DNA of 64,000 nucleotides, from assembly GCF_000004195.4 (NCBI RefSeq), contig NC_030678.2:148322547-148386546 (forward strand), read 5' to 3'. The translations under genes and the position numbers were made by a program. Under the pieces are notes generated by a model, which was not told where the DNA came from, ran no database searches, and worked only from the letters and a program-made list of their open reading frames with translations. Of this stretch, positions 35,495 through 46,013 are shown in pieces; the first letter of the stretch is position 1; each line of letters opens with the position of its first letter. Source of the stretch: Xenopus tropicalis (Eukaryota; Chordata; Amphibia; Anura; Pipidae).

Positions 35495-35960
35495 ACAGTA
35501 ATGACCCAGGCTTCCAAAATTGTACCGAGGAACTCTTCATCTTAGATCTTGTTAGGAGAGTCAGCAGCACTGCACATGCTCTGGGCAGCTGTTGAGCAGC
35601 TTAATGGTCATTGCAAATTAGCAAATAGAAAATGAGGTTCCTCTGTCATATAAACTGAAGCTACAGGGCTGATTATTAAACTCATATGCCAACTGCACTG
35701 GTTTCTGAGCTGCCATGTAATGTGAATCCAAATGAATGACTAATCAGCCTTGTAACGTGACATTTATATTCTATATATACAGTATATTGTGAGTCAGTCC
35801 CTAAGTTCAGGTAAGTGACAGCAGCACAGAACATGTGCAGGGAATCAGCAGAAAAGAAGATGGGGGGCTACTGGGGCATCTTTGGGGGCACAGATCTTCC
35901 CTGCTAAAGGGCTGTGAGTGCCTTGGGCTGATACAGAAACCCAAAATATAATGTACAACA
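35495..35960. repeat. Interspersed repeat shared with 10888-11290
   Basis: The order is the same as in the other copy, but about 180 bp between CACTGCACATGCTC and GTAAGTGACAGCAGCACAGA differs. No ends found. Confidence 0.5.
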
Positions 35961-36269
35961 TTTCTGTCCTACTTCTTTGTTAATCTTTAGCTCTCTTTTT
36001 AGGGACTAGAAACCTAATATTCTCTTCTCCCAGTTGGCAAATGACCCTGTACACATTCCCATGACCATATACAGATTCCATTGCCCAGCATGGTTTTCTG
36101 TTTTGGGCAATGAACACATGAAAGATGACACCACACATTAATGGATTATAATTCAGTAGGGAGGAAAATATTCAAACAATTTAAATCAGCCCATGAATGT
36201 CCAGCTTTACTTGTGGAAAAACTATATATGTAGGATTCAGATAATTGAGAGATTCAGATAATTCTAGCT

Positions 36270-36535
36270 GGCGATATCAGTCCCTTAGACCGATTCGGCA
36301 GCTAATCGGCCCGTGTATGGGCACTAATGACGGGCCTGCCCGACCGATATCTGGTCTGAAATCGGCCAGGTCTCTATCGGGCAGGTTTGAAAATTAGTGG
36401 CTCGTTGATGCAGTTCTTGAACCGGCGGACGCCTATTCCCATCTTACTAATTCGATTGTTTGGCCTCAGGGCCAAACGACCGAATTAGCCCAATATCGCC
36501 CACCCATACACGATCTTAGCGTGTATGGCCACCTC
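36270..36535. repeat. GGCCATACACG element, diverged copy in intron 1
   Basis: The right end is TAGCGTGTATGGCCACCT. The left end near AGCTGGCGATATCAG is altered, and CATACACG text recurs inside. It ends about 380 bp before exon 2. Confidence 0.55.
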
Positions 36536-36918
36536 TAGGTGACCAGTTAATTCTGGGTTACTGCTTATGAGCAAACTCATTGCCTTTTTTTAGATAACCC
36601 CACTAGTAGTTTAATGTACCTGATTTCTGATTTATCTGAATTCTACATGGTCTCATTTATGACTGCTGTTTTATAAATCACACTTTTAATAGTAGAAGCT
36701 GTTAAAAAATCTTATTAAACTAAAGCATACTTTGAACATAAAATGTACCAGCCCTCAACAAAATGAATGAAATGTATGTTTAATATTCTGTCATTATTTA
36801 TTTGTTTCTAACTTGTATTGTTCTATAATATTATGATCTGCTTTGGAACAAATTACCAGGTATTCTATGAAATATGTCTTGTTGCTTAAATCTAACCAAT
36901 AATTTAATTCTATTGCAG

Positions 36919-37083
36919 CTCAGTAACAACATAACCCCTGGAGTAGCATTTGTTGTGGAAATGATCCTCACCTTTCAGCTGGTTATGTGCATTTTCGCTT
37001 CAACAGACAGTCGTAGGGAAGATAACGTTGGTTCTCCAGCATTGTCCATTGGACTCTCAGTTACTCTAGGGCATCTTGTTGGG
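36919..37083 (+). CDS. aqp5: AQP5-like aquaporin, exon 2
   Basis: This is a 165-bp exon (residues 122-176) between a TTGCAG acceptor and a GTAGGT donor, phase 0. It encodes a sequon at Asn125 (NIT), helix 4 ([20 protein letters not shown]), and a loop-plus-helix-5 stretch, [18 protein letters not shown], very like mammalian AQP5. His173 is the filter histidine. Intron 1 is 3852 bp and contains several MITEs. Confidence 0.95.
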
Positions 37084-37159
37084 GTAGGTATTTGGCTTTT
37101 GAAAAATATAAAACTAGGATCTAACTGTGAGCTGCGTAAATAGGACATACATTGTGGTA

Positions 37160-37255
37160 GTAGAACAATGGAATCTATTATCTGGAAGGCATGGGATGTG
37201 GGGTTTCTGGATAAGGCTAATTTGGATCGCTAGAAAAAAATAATAATTTTAAATA
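37160..37255 (+). repeat. Degraded TA-flanked MITE in intron 2
   Basis: GGAATCTATTATCTGGAAGG and TTTCTGGATAAGGC are recognisable remains of the left end of the CAGGTATGGGACC family. Confidence 0.45.
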
Positions 37256-37803
37256 AACCCAGTTAGGTAGATTGCCATCAAAATAGATAAAAAAAAGTTT
37301 GTGGATAACCATTCTGTAAATAAGAATGTGTAGGTATACATTTCTGGTTGTGCATTTATTATATGGCAGAAACCATAGAATTTAACCACAAAATTGACCA
37401 GCACAATAGAGCCATGCAGGTTATTCTGCTGAGGTTGGAAAAAGTCTAAGAAACATACGAGGCGTATTAATATCATTATGATTAGGTAATTATTTGTAAA
37501 GAGCCAACATACTCAGTGCGGAACCTGCCTGCCGACTGAGTAACACATGAATTAACTTGGGGGTGGCAACATTTTAATTTTTTTTTAGGCTGACAAAGTG
37601 ATTACATATTGATCATCTAAACACTTGAAAATTGCTTTGCAAGGTTGTAAGAGTTTGTTAGTAATTATTGTATGTTTTAGAAACGCTTTTCAAAGCGTGA
37701 ATTACAAATAAACAGCTTATAGTAAATCTCCAAGATAAACATAGTTGTTTTGGTATATATTATTAATATTATTACTGATTGATATTGGCTTGCTTCTGTT
37801 TAG

Positions 37804-37884
37804 ATCTACTTCACTGGCTGCTCAATGAATCCTGCCCGATCATTTGCCCCAGCTGTTGTTGTGAGACGCTTTACAAATCATTGG
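37804..37884 (+). CDS. aqp5: AQP5-like aquaporin, exon 3
   Basis: This 81-bp exon (residues 177-203) lies between a TGTTTAG acceptor and a GTAAGA donor. It encodes [20 protein letters not shown] and ends FTNHW. It carries the second NPA motif (185-187), Cys182 and Arg188, completing the filter set Phe49, His173, Cys182, Arg188 of an orthodox water channel. Intron 2 is short, 720 bp. Confidence 0.95.
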
Positions 37885-38294
37885 GTAAGATACAGTACAT
37901 ACATTGAAAGGTTAACCGTAGATATTTTACATTCATTTTTATTAATAATACAGGAGCCCTAAGAAAGCAGTACACAACTGCTTAGTTGTAATATTCATTG
38001 CTGAATAGGATAAAGACTCCATGGCCAGTTATAACCAAAGATACATAATATTCTACTCATTTAAGAGGCTTAAAGAATCTCATTTCCCTGCCCCCAAATT
38101 CAGTATTTTGATTTAATTTTCCTCAAAACGACCCCAATAATACTAAAATTGCCTGAGAAGCCTGATTGCCTTGTTCCAGCACTGGCCAGGAGATAGTTGC
38201 CTAAATAGAGTATGGAGGCTTTTTCAGGCAATGGAGGACTGTTTTGGGTGTTTTAAATCTATGGGGGTTAAAGAATCATGGGTTATACTAATTA

Positions 38295-39180
38295 CAGGTA
38301 TGGGACCTGTTATCCAGAATGCTTGGGACCTAGGGTTTTCCAGATAAGGGGTCTTTCTGTAATTTGAATCTCCATAACATAAGTCTACTAAAAATCATTT
38401 AAATATTGAATGAACCCAATAGGCTTTTTTACCTCCAGTAAGGATTAATTATATCTTAGTTGGGATCAAGTACAGGTACTGTTTTATTATTACAGAAAAA
38501 AGGGACTCATTTAACCATTAAATAAACCCAATAGGGCTGTTCTGCCCCAATAAGGGGTAATTATATCTTAGTTGGGATCAAGTACAGGTACTGTTTTATT
38601 ATTACAGAGAAAAGGGAATCATTTAACCATTAAATAAACCCAATAGGGCTGTTCTGCCCCCAATAAGGGGTAATTATATCTTAGTTGGGATCAAGTACAG
38701 GTACTGTTTTATTATTACAGAAAAAAGGGACTAATTTAACCATTAAATAAACCCAATAGGGCTGTTCTGCCCCAATAAGGGGTAATTATATCTTAGTTGG
38801 GATCAAGTACAGGTACTGTTTTATTATTACAGAGAAAAGGGAATCATTTAACCATTAAATAAACCCAATAGGGCTGTTCTGCCCCAATAAGGGGTAATTA
38901 TATCTTAGTTGGGATCAAGTACAGGTACTGTTTTATTATTACAGAGAAAAGGGAATCATTTAACCATTAAATAAACCCAATAGGACTGTTCTGCCCCAAT
39001 AAGGGGTAATTATATCTTAGTTGGGATCAAGTACAGGTACTGTTTTATTATTACAGAGAAAAAGGAAATCATTTTTAAAAATTAGAATTATTTGCTTAAA
39101 ATGGAATCTATGGGAGATGACCTTTTGGTAATTCGAAACTTTCTGGATAACAGGTTTCCGGATAAGGGATCCCATACCTG
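38295..39180 (+). mobile_element. Complete TA-flanked MITE with six copies of a 112-bp unit
   Basis: The 886-bp element has ends CAGGTATGGGACCTGTTATC and GGGATCCCATACCTG, with TA at 38293-38294 and 39181-39182. GTTTTATTATTACAG occurs at 38481, 38593, 38706, 38818, 38930 and 39042, spacing 112 or 113 bp. It lies in intron 3 of the AQP5-like gene, 410 bp after exon 3. It is non-coding. Confidence 0.9.
38481..39060 (+). repeat. 112-bp tandem array inside the MITE
   Basis: There are five full units plus a sixth start. Units differ by single changes (GGGACTCAT, GGGACTAAT or GGGAATCAT; a run of four or five C). The variant pattern is not simply sequential, which suggests gene conversion or unequal exchange. 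Confidence 0.9.
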
Positions 39181-39663
39181 TACATGAAAACTTGAAACAT
39201 TTGTGATTTATTAAGTTAAAAAACCACGAAAAAAGACAAAACTACACAATCTAAAAGCTGTCATGGTCATTTAGATGTCAAATGACCCAATAGGTAAAAA
39301 TCTTTTTATTTTATTTGTGATTTTAGAGGTTTTCGGGGGGGGGGGGGTTCATTTGTAAGTGCACAAAAATTCTTCAGAAAACAAAAATGTTGAGGTTTCA
39401 TGCTCTATTGGTTTCCGCATTTTAATGCATTCACTCTTTATTTGAAGCATTTGGGATTTTAGTAGAAATTTGTTTTTTTTGTGGTTTTAAAATCTCTAAA
39501 ACCACTAAGATCAGAATGCTGATAAATGGACCAAATGTTTTGGGGCTAATTACAAATGTAAGAGTTAAAGCTGGGATGAACCAATCCATAACAATTGGAT
39601 TTGCCTGAATACCAAACCTGAACCCAAACACACAGATAACCTCTCCTATAATTTTCAGTGAGG

Positions 39664-40122
39664 TTAAAGTGGTTGTTCACCTTTAAATTAACTTTTAGTA
39701 TGATTCAGATTGTGCTATTCTAAGACAATTTGCAGTTGGTCTTCATGTTTTTATTGTTTGCCGTTTTTGAATCATTTAGCTTTTTGTGCAGCAGTTCTCC
39801 AGTTTGGAATTTCAGCATGTATTTTGGTTACTATGGTTCAGTTTAACCTAGCAACCAGGCAATTGTTTGAAAGAGAGGCTGAAATATGAACAGGAGAGAA
39901 CTAAATAGAAAAATTATTAATAAAAAGTAGCAATAACAATAAAATTGTAGCCTCACAGAACAATAGTTTTTTGGGAGTTGGAAAGAGTCAGAAAAAGGAA
40001 GGCAAATACTTCAGTAACTATTGAAAAAAAAATAAAAAACGAAGACCAATTGAAAAGGTGCTATGAATTTCCTAAGAATTTTCTGTAACATACTAAAAAT
40101 TAACGTGAACCACCCCTTTAAT
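39664..40122. mobile_element. TTAA-family MITE, fairly complete
   Basis: The left end is GTTAAAGTGGTTGTTCACC and the right end GTGAACCACCCCTTTAA, long inverted copies of each other (AAATTAACTTTTAGTATG with CATACTAAAAATTAAC). It is inside intron 3 of the AQP5-like gene. Confidence 0.75.
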
Positions 40123-40884
40123 GTTAGAAAGGCTTCCTTGTTTGTACATTGGGAGCAGCCACGACATTGAGAATCTAGCCATTGCCATCTAGGGTACTTC
40201 TGGTTGCTGATAGACTAAATAAAGGTTTAAGGCTGAAGGCAGCTCTCAGTAATGTAGAGTCCTCAGCTTCATACACACCAACCAGGAAGTGCTTAAAAAC
40301 AAACGGAGAGAAAACTCCCATTGGTGAAACACTAGGGGAGTTTTTCCTTGTCCGCGCTCTCCTTCTCTTTTCAGGTACTTCTGGTTGCTACAGTAACTGT
40401 TTTGACCAGAACCCTGAGATATAATATATCATACCAATCACAATACTGTTCACGTAACTCCAACTTCATACAAACAGAACTTGCTATAGATATGGCTGAT
40501 TCTGATCATTCATTGAATGCAATTCATTTCAGCAGTAATCAGTCGTGATCATGTCTTTCTGAGTACCCAGCCTATCATCTCCTTCTTTCTCAGTGCGATG
40601 CTGTTTGGACACAATGCTTTCCAAGTACCTTCACGTTTTCCTAAAGCAAATGATCTGTCAAGGAATTGATTGCTGTTTATGCAGTGATTCAGAATTACTT
40701 AACATGCTCCATTAAATTGTCTGCAAGTTATACATTCCAAAGAAAATATTTTAGCTCTGTCACGCTTTATGCAAAAGCGGCAGCACTGAAACAGCATTTA
40801 AATTAAGACTATGAATAATATCTAAATCTTTTAGCAAAGGCTGCTCTTGATCCACTGTTATTTATTCATATTTTCTTCTTGCAG
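40123..40884. other. End of intron 3, no element recognised
   Basis: This is apparently unique intronic DNA up to the exon-4 acceptor. Its short open frames have no family likeness. Confidence 0.4.
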
Positions 40885-41145
40885 GTCTTCTGGATTGGAC
40901 CATTGGCCGGTGGTATGTTGGCATCCCTGACCTACAATTACATTCTTTTTCCGTCTACGAAGACGCGCTCACAAAAGTTGGCCATTCTCCTTGGGACCTA
41001 TGTGGAAGAAGAAAGCTGGAGCGATCAGCAAGACAACTGTAAAAGGCAGTCCTTGGAATGTGACGATCGATGTAATAAGGTTGGGCTCAGTACAATATTC
41101 ACTATTCAGTATTACTGTAAACATAAAAAATGTGCCCCCCAGTAG
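40885..41145 (+). CDS. aqp5: AQP5-like aquaporin, exon 4; 3' limit uncertain
   Basis: After a CTTGCAG acceptor this exon encodes helix 6 (VFWIGPLAGGMLASLTYNYI) and a tail reading LGTYVEEESWSDQQ and then CKRQSLECDDR. KRQS lies where the AQP2/AQP5 family has its regulatory Ser/Thr. Mammalian AQP5 stops about here, but this frame runs on through VGLSTIFTIQ to a TAG at 41143-41145, giving 289 residues whose last 21 look like translated intron. Two possible donors occur: GTAATA after base 41071 (phase 1) and GTTGGG after 41079 (phase 0). The first joined to an acceptor at 42175 would give an immediate stop and a 265-residue protein, the length of human AQP5. The end coordinate given is simply the open frame. 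Intron 3 is exactly 3000 bp. Confidence 0.85.
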   Translation, partial: VFWIGPLAGGMLASLTYNYILFPSTKTRSQKLAILLGTYVEEESWSDQQDNCKRQSLECDDRCNKVGLSTIFTIQYYCKHKKCAPQ

Positions 41146-42174
41146 CATAAATGAATGAATGTGCTATTAAATATGAAGGCCCAAAGATTTTGAATATGAG
41201 AAAAGCTTACAGCCAATTATTAAAATTAGTAAAGCAAATTTTTTTTTTATAGCAATTACTTTTAATTTATCAGTCATTACTGTCATTTGACCAATAGATA
41301 TGAGATCCTTGGGTTGTAGAAGCCTCCATGAAATCAATGTAGTGATGCAGTAAAACCATATAGAAAAGTCAGAACTTATTGACCAAAATTATTACAGATA
41401 TTATCCAAGTAAACCAACCTACAATGTATTCAAAATGAGGCAGTTGGAACGTCATTGCCCTGCCTCCAAAATGTCACCACTCCACCCACCACCCAGATGT
41501 CCACAATTCAGAAGATGGTAACCCTTGTCTGGCTGCCCTCTGCACCACACACCAAATAAAAAAATGTACAAGGTGCACAGAGCAGCATTGGGGGGTACAA
41601 ATAGTGGGCCCCACCAGCAATCCCTAACTAAGAGGGGAGAGGGATGCCTAGGTGCCTCTCTCTGTATGCCCCTCAGAAATGCCTGCATTCAGTAGCTCTG
41701 TATTCATAGGGGGGTGCAGGCCTCTGTGTTATTTTTTGAAGTCCTGCAGCAGTTCTTGTATATGCCTGGCATGGTGCAAATTGCAAAACACATGGCAGAT
41801 AGCACTTGCCTTTTGTCATTTGAAAACATAATAAATGACCCCTGATAGGTTAATAAGCACTATATGACTTTCCCTTAGTGTATGGAAGCCCATTTTTTTT
41901 TAGCTAAAAGCTCTTGGTTTAATATTTCTATAATAGCATACATAAGTCGTTGCCTTTCTAGTAAATCTAATAACATTAAGCATACAAATATCCTTTTTAG
42001 AATTTATTATTGTTTACAATTTATTATTCAGATATTACTGAATTATTTAAAATATCTGGTTTAGAGAATGTGTTATTTTTAGTATTCCTATAGAATCAAA
42101 TATAAAAAATTCACTTATTGGGGAAGCCCCCATTCCTTACAAAGCCAATTTTTACTTTCTGATTTTTTTTCTTA

Positions 42175-42230
42175 GAGAGGTGTGGGCTTTGGATTGCCAC
42201 CAGCCGGATGCTCTGAATAAAGGAGATCTG
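42175..42230 (+). other. Possible extra 3' exon of the AQP5-like gene
   Basis: A strong pyrimidine tract (TTTTTTTTCTTAG) precedes base 42175, 1.1 kb beyond exon 4. From the phase-1 donor after 41071 the joined codon is TAG, so this exon would be purely untranslated. From the phase-0 donor after 41079 it would add about 14 residues (RGVGFGLPPAGCSE) before TGA. An AATAAA overlaps that stop near 42218. No transcript evidence is available, so this is a candidate only. Confidence 0.3.
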
Positions 42231-42736
42231 GACCACTCCAGGATCCAGATACATTCCCCAAAAATGCACAAAACGAACATTTTGCTACCTGTTACAACAT
42301 TTGAAGTTACAAGGATGGCTGAGTGATTCTGCTTGCAGACTGATGAATGCTTTTATTGTTATGAAGCTATATTAATATATTATCAGCCAACACTATGAAG
42401 TATAGAAGAAGAAAAAAAGGGATACCGATCCACATCTAAAGCTTTTCTAGATAATATATCCATCATTGTAATTCTATTATTTTATGTTAATTATACAATT
42501 GCTTAATTTAATTTGTTGTTTCGTTCGGGCTTATAACATAGTAACAAGTAGGTTAGGTTGAAAAAAAACACACATCCATCAAGTTCAATCTTTTATGCCT
42601 ATATATAACCTGACTAATTGCTAACTGATCCAGAGAAAGGCAAAAAACCCCATCGGAAGCCTCTCTAATTTACTGCAGAGGGGAAAAAATTCCTTCCTGA
42701 CTCCAAAATGGCAATCGGACCAGTCCCTGGATCAAC

Positions 42737-43884
42737 TTGTACTAAGAGCTATCTCCCATAACCCTGTATTCCCTCACTTGTACTGAGAGCTATCTCCCCT
42801 ACCCCTGTATTCCCTCACTTGTACTGAGAGCTATCTCCCATACCCCTGTATTCCCTCACTTGTACTGAGAGCTATCTCCCCTCCCCCTGTATTCCCTCAC
42901 TTGTACTGAGAGCTATCTCCCCTACCCCTGTATTCCCTCACTTGTACTAAGAGCTATCTCCCCTACCCCTGTATTCCCTCACTTGTACTGAGAGCTATCT
43001 CCCATACCCCTGTATTCCCTCACTTGTACTGAGAGCTATCTCCCATACCCCTGTATTCCCTCACTTGTACTGAGAGATATCTCCCATACCCCTGTATTCC
43101 CTCACTTGTACTGAGAGCTATCTCCCATACCCCTGTATTCCCTCACTTGTACTGAGAGCTATCTCCCATACCCCTGTATTCCCTCACTTGTACTGAGAGC
43201 TATCTCCCATACCCCTGTATTCCCTCACTTGTACTGAGAGCTATCTCCCCTACCCCTGTATTCCCTCACTTGTACTGAGAGCTATCTCCCCTACCCCTGT
43301 ATTCCCTCACTTGTACTGAGAGCTATCTCCCATAACCCTGTATTCCCTCACTTGTACTGAGATCTATCTCCCATACCCCTGTATTCCCTCACTTGTACTG
43401 AGAGCTATCTCCCCTACCCCTGTATTCCCTCACTTGTACTGAGAGCTATCTCCCATACCCCTGTATTCCCTCACTTGTACTGAGAGCTATCTCCCCTACC
43501 CCTGTATTCCCTCACTTGTACTGAGAGCTATCTCCCCTACCCCTGTATTCCCTCACTTGTACTGAGAGCTATCTCCCATACCCCTGTATTCCCTCACTTG
43601 TACTGAGAGCTATCTCCCATACCCCTGTATTCCCTCACTTGTACTGAGAGCTATCTCCCATACCCCTGTATTCCCTCACTTGTACTGAGAGCTATCTCCC
43701 CTACCCCTGTATTCCCTCACTTGTACTGAGAGCTATCTCCCATACCCCTGTATTCCCTCACTTGTACTGAGAGCTATCTCCCCTACCCCTGTATTCCCTC
43801 ACTTTTACTGAGAGCTATCTCCCCTACCCCTGTATTCCCTCACTTGTACTGAGATCTATCTCCCATACCCCTGTATTCCCTCAC
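42737..43884. repeat. Minisatellite: 28 units of 41 bp inside a CR1 copy
   Basis: The unit TTGTACTGAGAGCTATCTCC plus CATACCCCTGTATTCCCTCAC is 41 bp. The array from 42737 to 43884 is 1148 bp, exactly 28 x 41, with no length variants at either end of the count. Units differ mainly as CCCATACCC or CCCCTACCC. The uninterrupted CR1 at about 49440-49490 has this segment once, so the array arose by amplification of CR1 3' sequence. Confidence 0.95.
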
Positions 43885-44004
43885 TTGCTAAAGAGCCATC
43901 CAACCCCTTCTTAAAGCTGATTCAGGGAGAGAATTCCACAACTTCACAGCTCTCACTGCAACAAACCCTTTCTGAATATTAAGATGGAACCTCCTACTAG
44001 CTAG

Positions 44005-44215
44005 GTCCCCAACCTTTCTTACTCATGAGCCACAGTCAAATGCAAAAAGACTTGGAGAGCAACACAAGCATCATAAAAGTTCATGGAGGAGCCAAATAAA
44101 GGCATAGATTGACAATTAGGTAGCCCCATTGTACATTATCAGCTTAGACAAGGCTTTATTTGGTAGCAAATCTTGTTTTTATTCAACCAAAACGTGCCAC
44201 CAAGTCAGGAATTTT
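44005..44215. repeat. 3'-truncated hAT-type MITE replacing part of a CR1
   Basis: It starts with GGTCCCCAACCTTTCTTAC and follows the CAGGGGTCCCCAACC family up to its GGGGGCACTG text, then switches abruptly to CR1 sequence (CTGCTGCCTGGCATTGC). About 400 bp of CR1 are missing here by comparison with 49620-50000. Confidence 0.6.
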
Positions 44216-44323
44216 TGGGGGGCACTGCTGCCTGGCATTGCTTGCTTACAGCCAAGTTTGTTATCTAGAAGGACTCCAAGGTCCTTCTTCATTATAGATT
44301 TGGCTAGTGCAGTCCTATTAAGG

Positions 44324-44625
44324 CAGGGATCCCCAACTTTTTGTGAGCCACAGTCAAATGTAAAAATACTTGGGAAGCAGCACAAACATCATAAAAGTTC
44401 ATGGAGGTGCCGAATAAGAGTTAAGATTGGCTATTAGGCAGCCTCTATGCACACTATCAGCTTACAGGAGGCTTTGTTTGGTACTACATCTTGTTTTTAT
44501 TTAACCAAAACTTGCTACTAAGACAGAAATTCAAAACTAACCATCTGTTTTGGAGACACTGGGAGCAACATCCAAGAGGTTGGTGAGCAACATATTGTTC
44601 CTAAGCCACTGGTTGGGGATTACTG
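44324..44625. mobile_element. hAT-type MITE inserted into a CR1 copy
   Basis: The ends are CAGGGATCCCCAAC and GGTTGGGGATTACTG. Flanks are TATTAAGG (44316-44323) and CATTAAGG (44626-44633), an 8-bp duplication with one mismatch. The uninterrupted CR1 copy near 50095 reads CATTAAGG at this place, which confirms the insertion point. Confidence 0.85.
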
Positions 44626-44995
44626 CATTAAGGTTATAAGTGGCTATATGTGTTTACATTCCAGGTGCATGACCTTACATTTATCAACAGTAAATTTCAT
44701 CTGCCACTTAGCTGCCCCAAGTGCCAGTTTGTCAAGATCCTGCTGCAAGGATGCCACATCCTGGATGGAATTAATTGAGTTGCATCCTTTTGTGTCATCT
44801 ACAAGCACTAATACATTACTTACAATACCCTCCCCCAAGTCATTATTGAACAAGTTAAACAAGAATGGACCCAATAAAGAACCCCGTGGGATCCCACTAA
44901 GAATTAGAATTAGAATTTTTAGAATTACTTGATGTTCCATATTTTTTGTTATAATGTATTTTACAATATTATATATATATATTTAATATACACTA

Positions 44996-45345
44996 GATCA
45001 TGCGAACTTTAGATTGGAGGAACGGAGCTTCCATTTGAAGCAACGTAGGTGGTGTTTCATGGTGAGGGCAGTGAGGTTGGGGAATTCCCTTCCTAGTGAT
45101 GTGGTAATGGCAGATTCTGTTAATGCCTATAAGAGGGGCCTGGATGAGTTCTTGAACAAGCATAGTATCCAAGGCTATTGTGATACTAATATCTACAGTT
45201 AGTATTGATGTTGGTATACAGTATACAGTGTATGTATGTGAGTGTATAGATAGGTCAGTATAGGTTTGTGTGTGCTGGGTTTTCTTAAAAAGGGTTGAAC
45301 TTGATGGACCCTGGTATTTTTTCAACCTTATGTAACTATGTAAGT
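44996..45345 (+). pseudogene. 5'-truncated CR1/L2-type LINE tail on the + strand
   Basis: The open frame reads LEERSFHLKQRRWCFMVRAV, then RLGNSLPSDVVMADSVNAYK and RGLDEFLNKHSIQGY, the C-terminal end of a CR1/L2-type reverse transcriptase ORF. It is followed by GGGTTGAACTTGATGGACC and a 3' tail of ATGTAACTATGTAA repeats, typical of these LINEs. All upstream domains are missing. The orientation is opposite to the adjacent CR1 at 42535-44901. Confidence 0.8.
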
Positions 45346-46013
45346 ATAACTATGTAAATATGTAACTACACCTTTAAAAGAGAAACTAAATACTTTCCTG
45401 CAGAACTGGGGTAAGGGTGCCTTAATCTGTATTCTGATCTGTTGTTTTTCATCCTGTACATGCAATAAGCAGTACATGTGTGTCTGTAAAATTCCATTTT
45501 TGGATGTTTCCACTAATTTACTGTACCCGAAAGACATTAGACCAGACAACACAACTGGTCAGACTGAAATAGTGTTGTATTCATGGGTGTAGCCACATGT
45601 GAAGCCAAAGCAGAGTGAGACCTGCAGCAACACTATCAAAAGACAATGTGCAAAATGGAAAAAAAGGACATTTTTGGCTTTTTTTGCAAACAGAGAAGCT
45701 GGCTATATTCCTCAAGTGCCTCCTGATTTATATTCTTGAATGTTTCTGTATATATTGTTCTTGGATGTCTATGTGTATTTTCAATATATAAATATTTTTT
45801 AATAAATGTTTCTTTTATAACAATATACTGTGTCCTTTTGATACTATATAGTGCAAGAGAATTATCCAGAAAGTTATATTGTGACTTTATAGGCGAAGTA
45901 CAAATAGATCAGACTTAAAAACACACCAACCCCCCCCCCAGCCCGGGTCCTAAATGGGGATAAAAATGAAATATTGGAAAATAAAATATGTTGAATTAAA
46001 AGTATGATCACAA

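Larger units (their letters stand above)
42535..44901 (-). pseudogene. Degenerate CR1 LINE 3' part with nested repeats
   Basis: Read on the minus strand, this matches the better CR1 copy at 49236-52165: from RT text LDKLALGAAKWQMKF and KCKVMHL, down to the 3' end (GGTTGAAAAAAAACACACAT, then CATAGTAAC near 42540). The catalytic FADD of the RT is altered to LVDD. The copy is broken by a 28-unit minisatellite (42737-43884), a truncated MITE with deletion (44005-44215) and a complete MITE (44324-44625). It begins around 44901, so it is 5'-truncated. It cannot encode a working protein. Confidence 0.85.

Noticed and set aside
38481..39060. Possible satellite or regulatory repeat independent of transposons
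   Set aside because: The array is bounded by the inverted ends of a MITE and recurs in other copies of that MITE.
42737..43884. CRISPR-like regular array
   Set aside because: There are no distinct spacers; the units are contiguous near-identical 41-mers in an animal genome.
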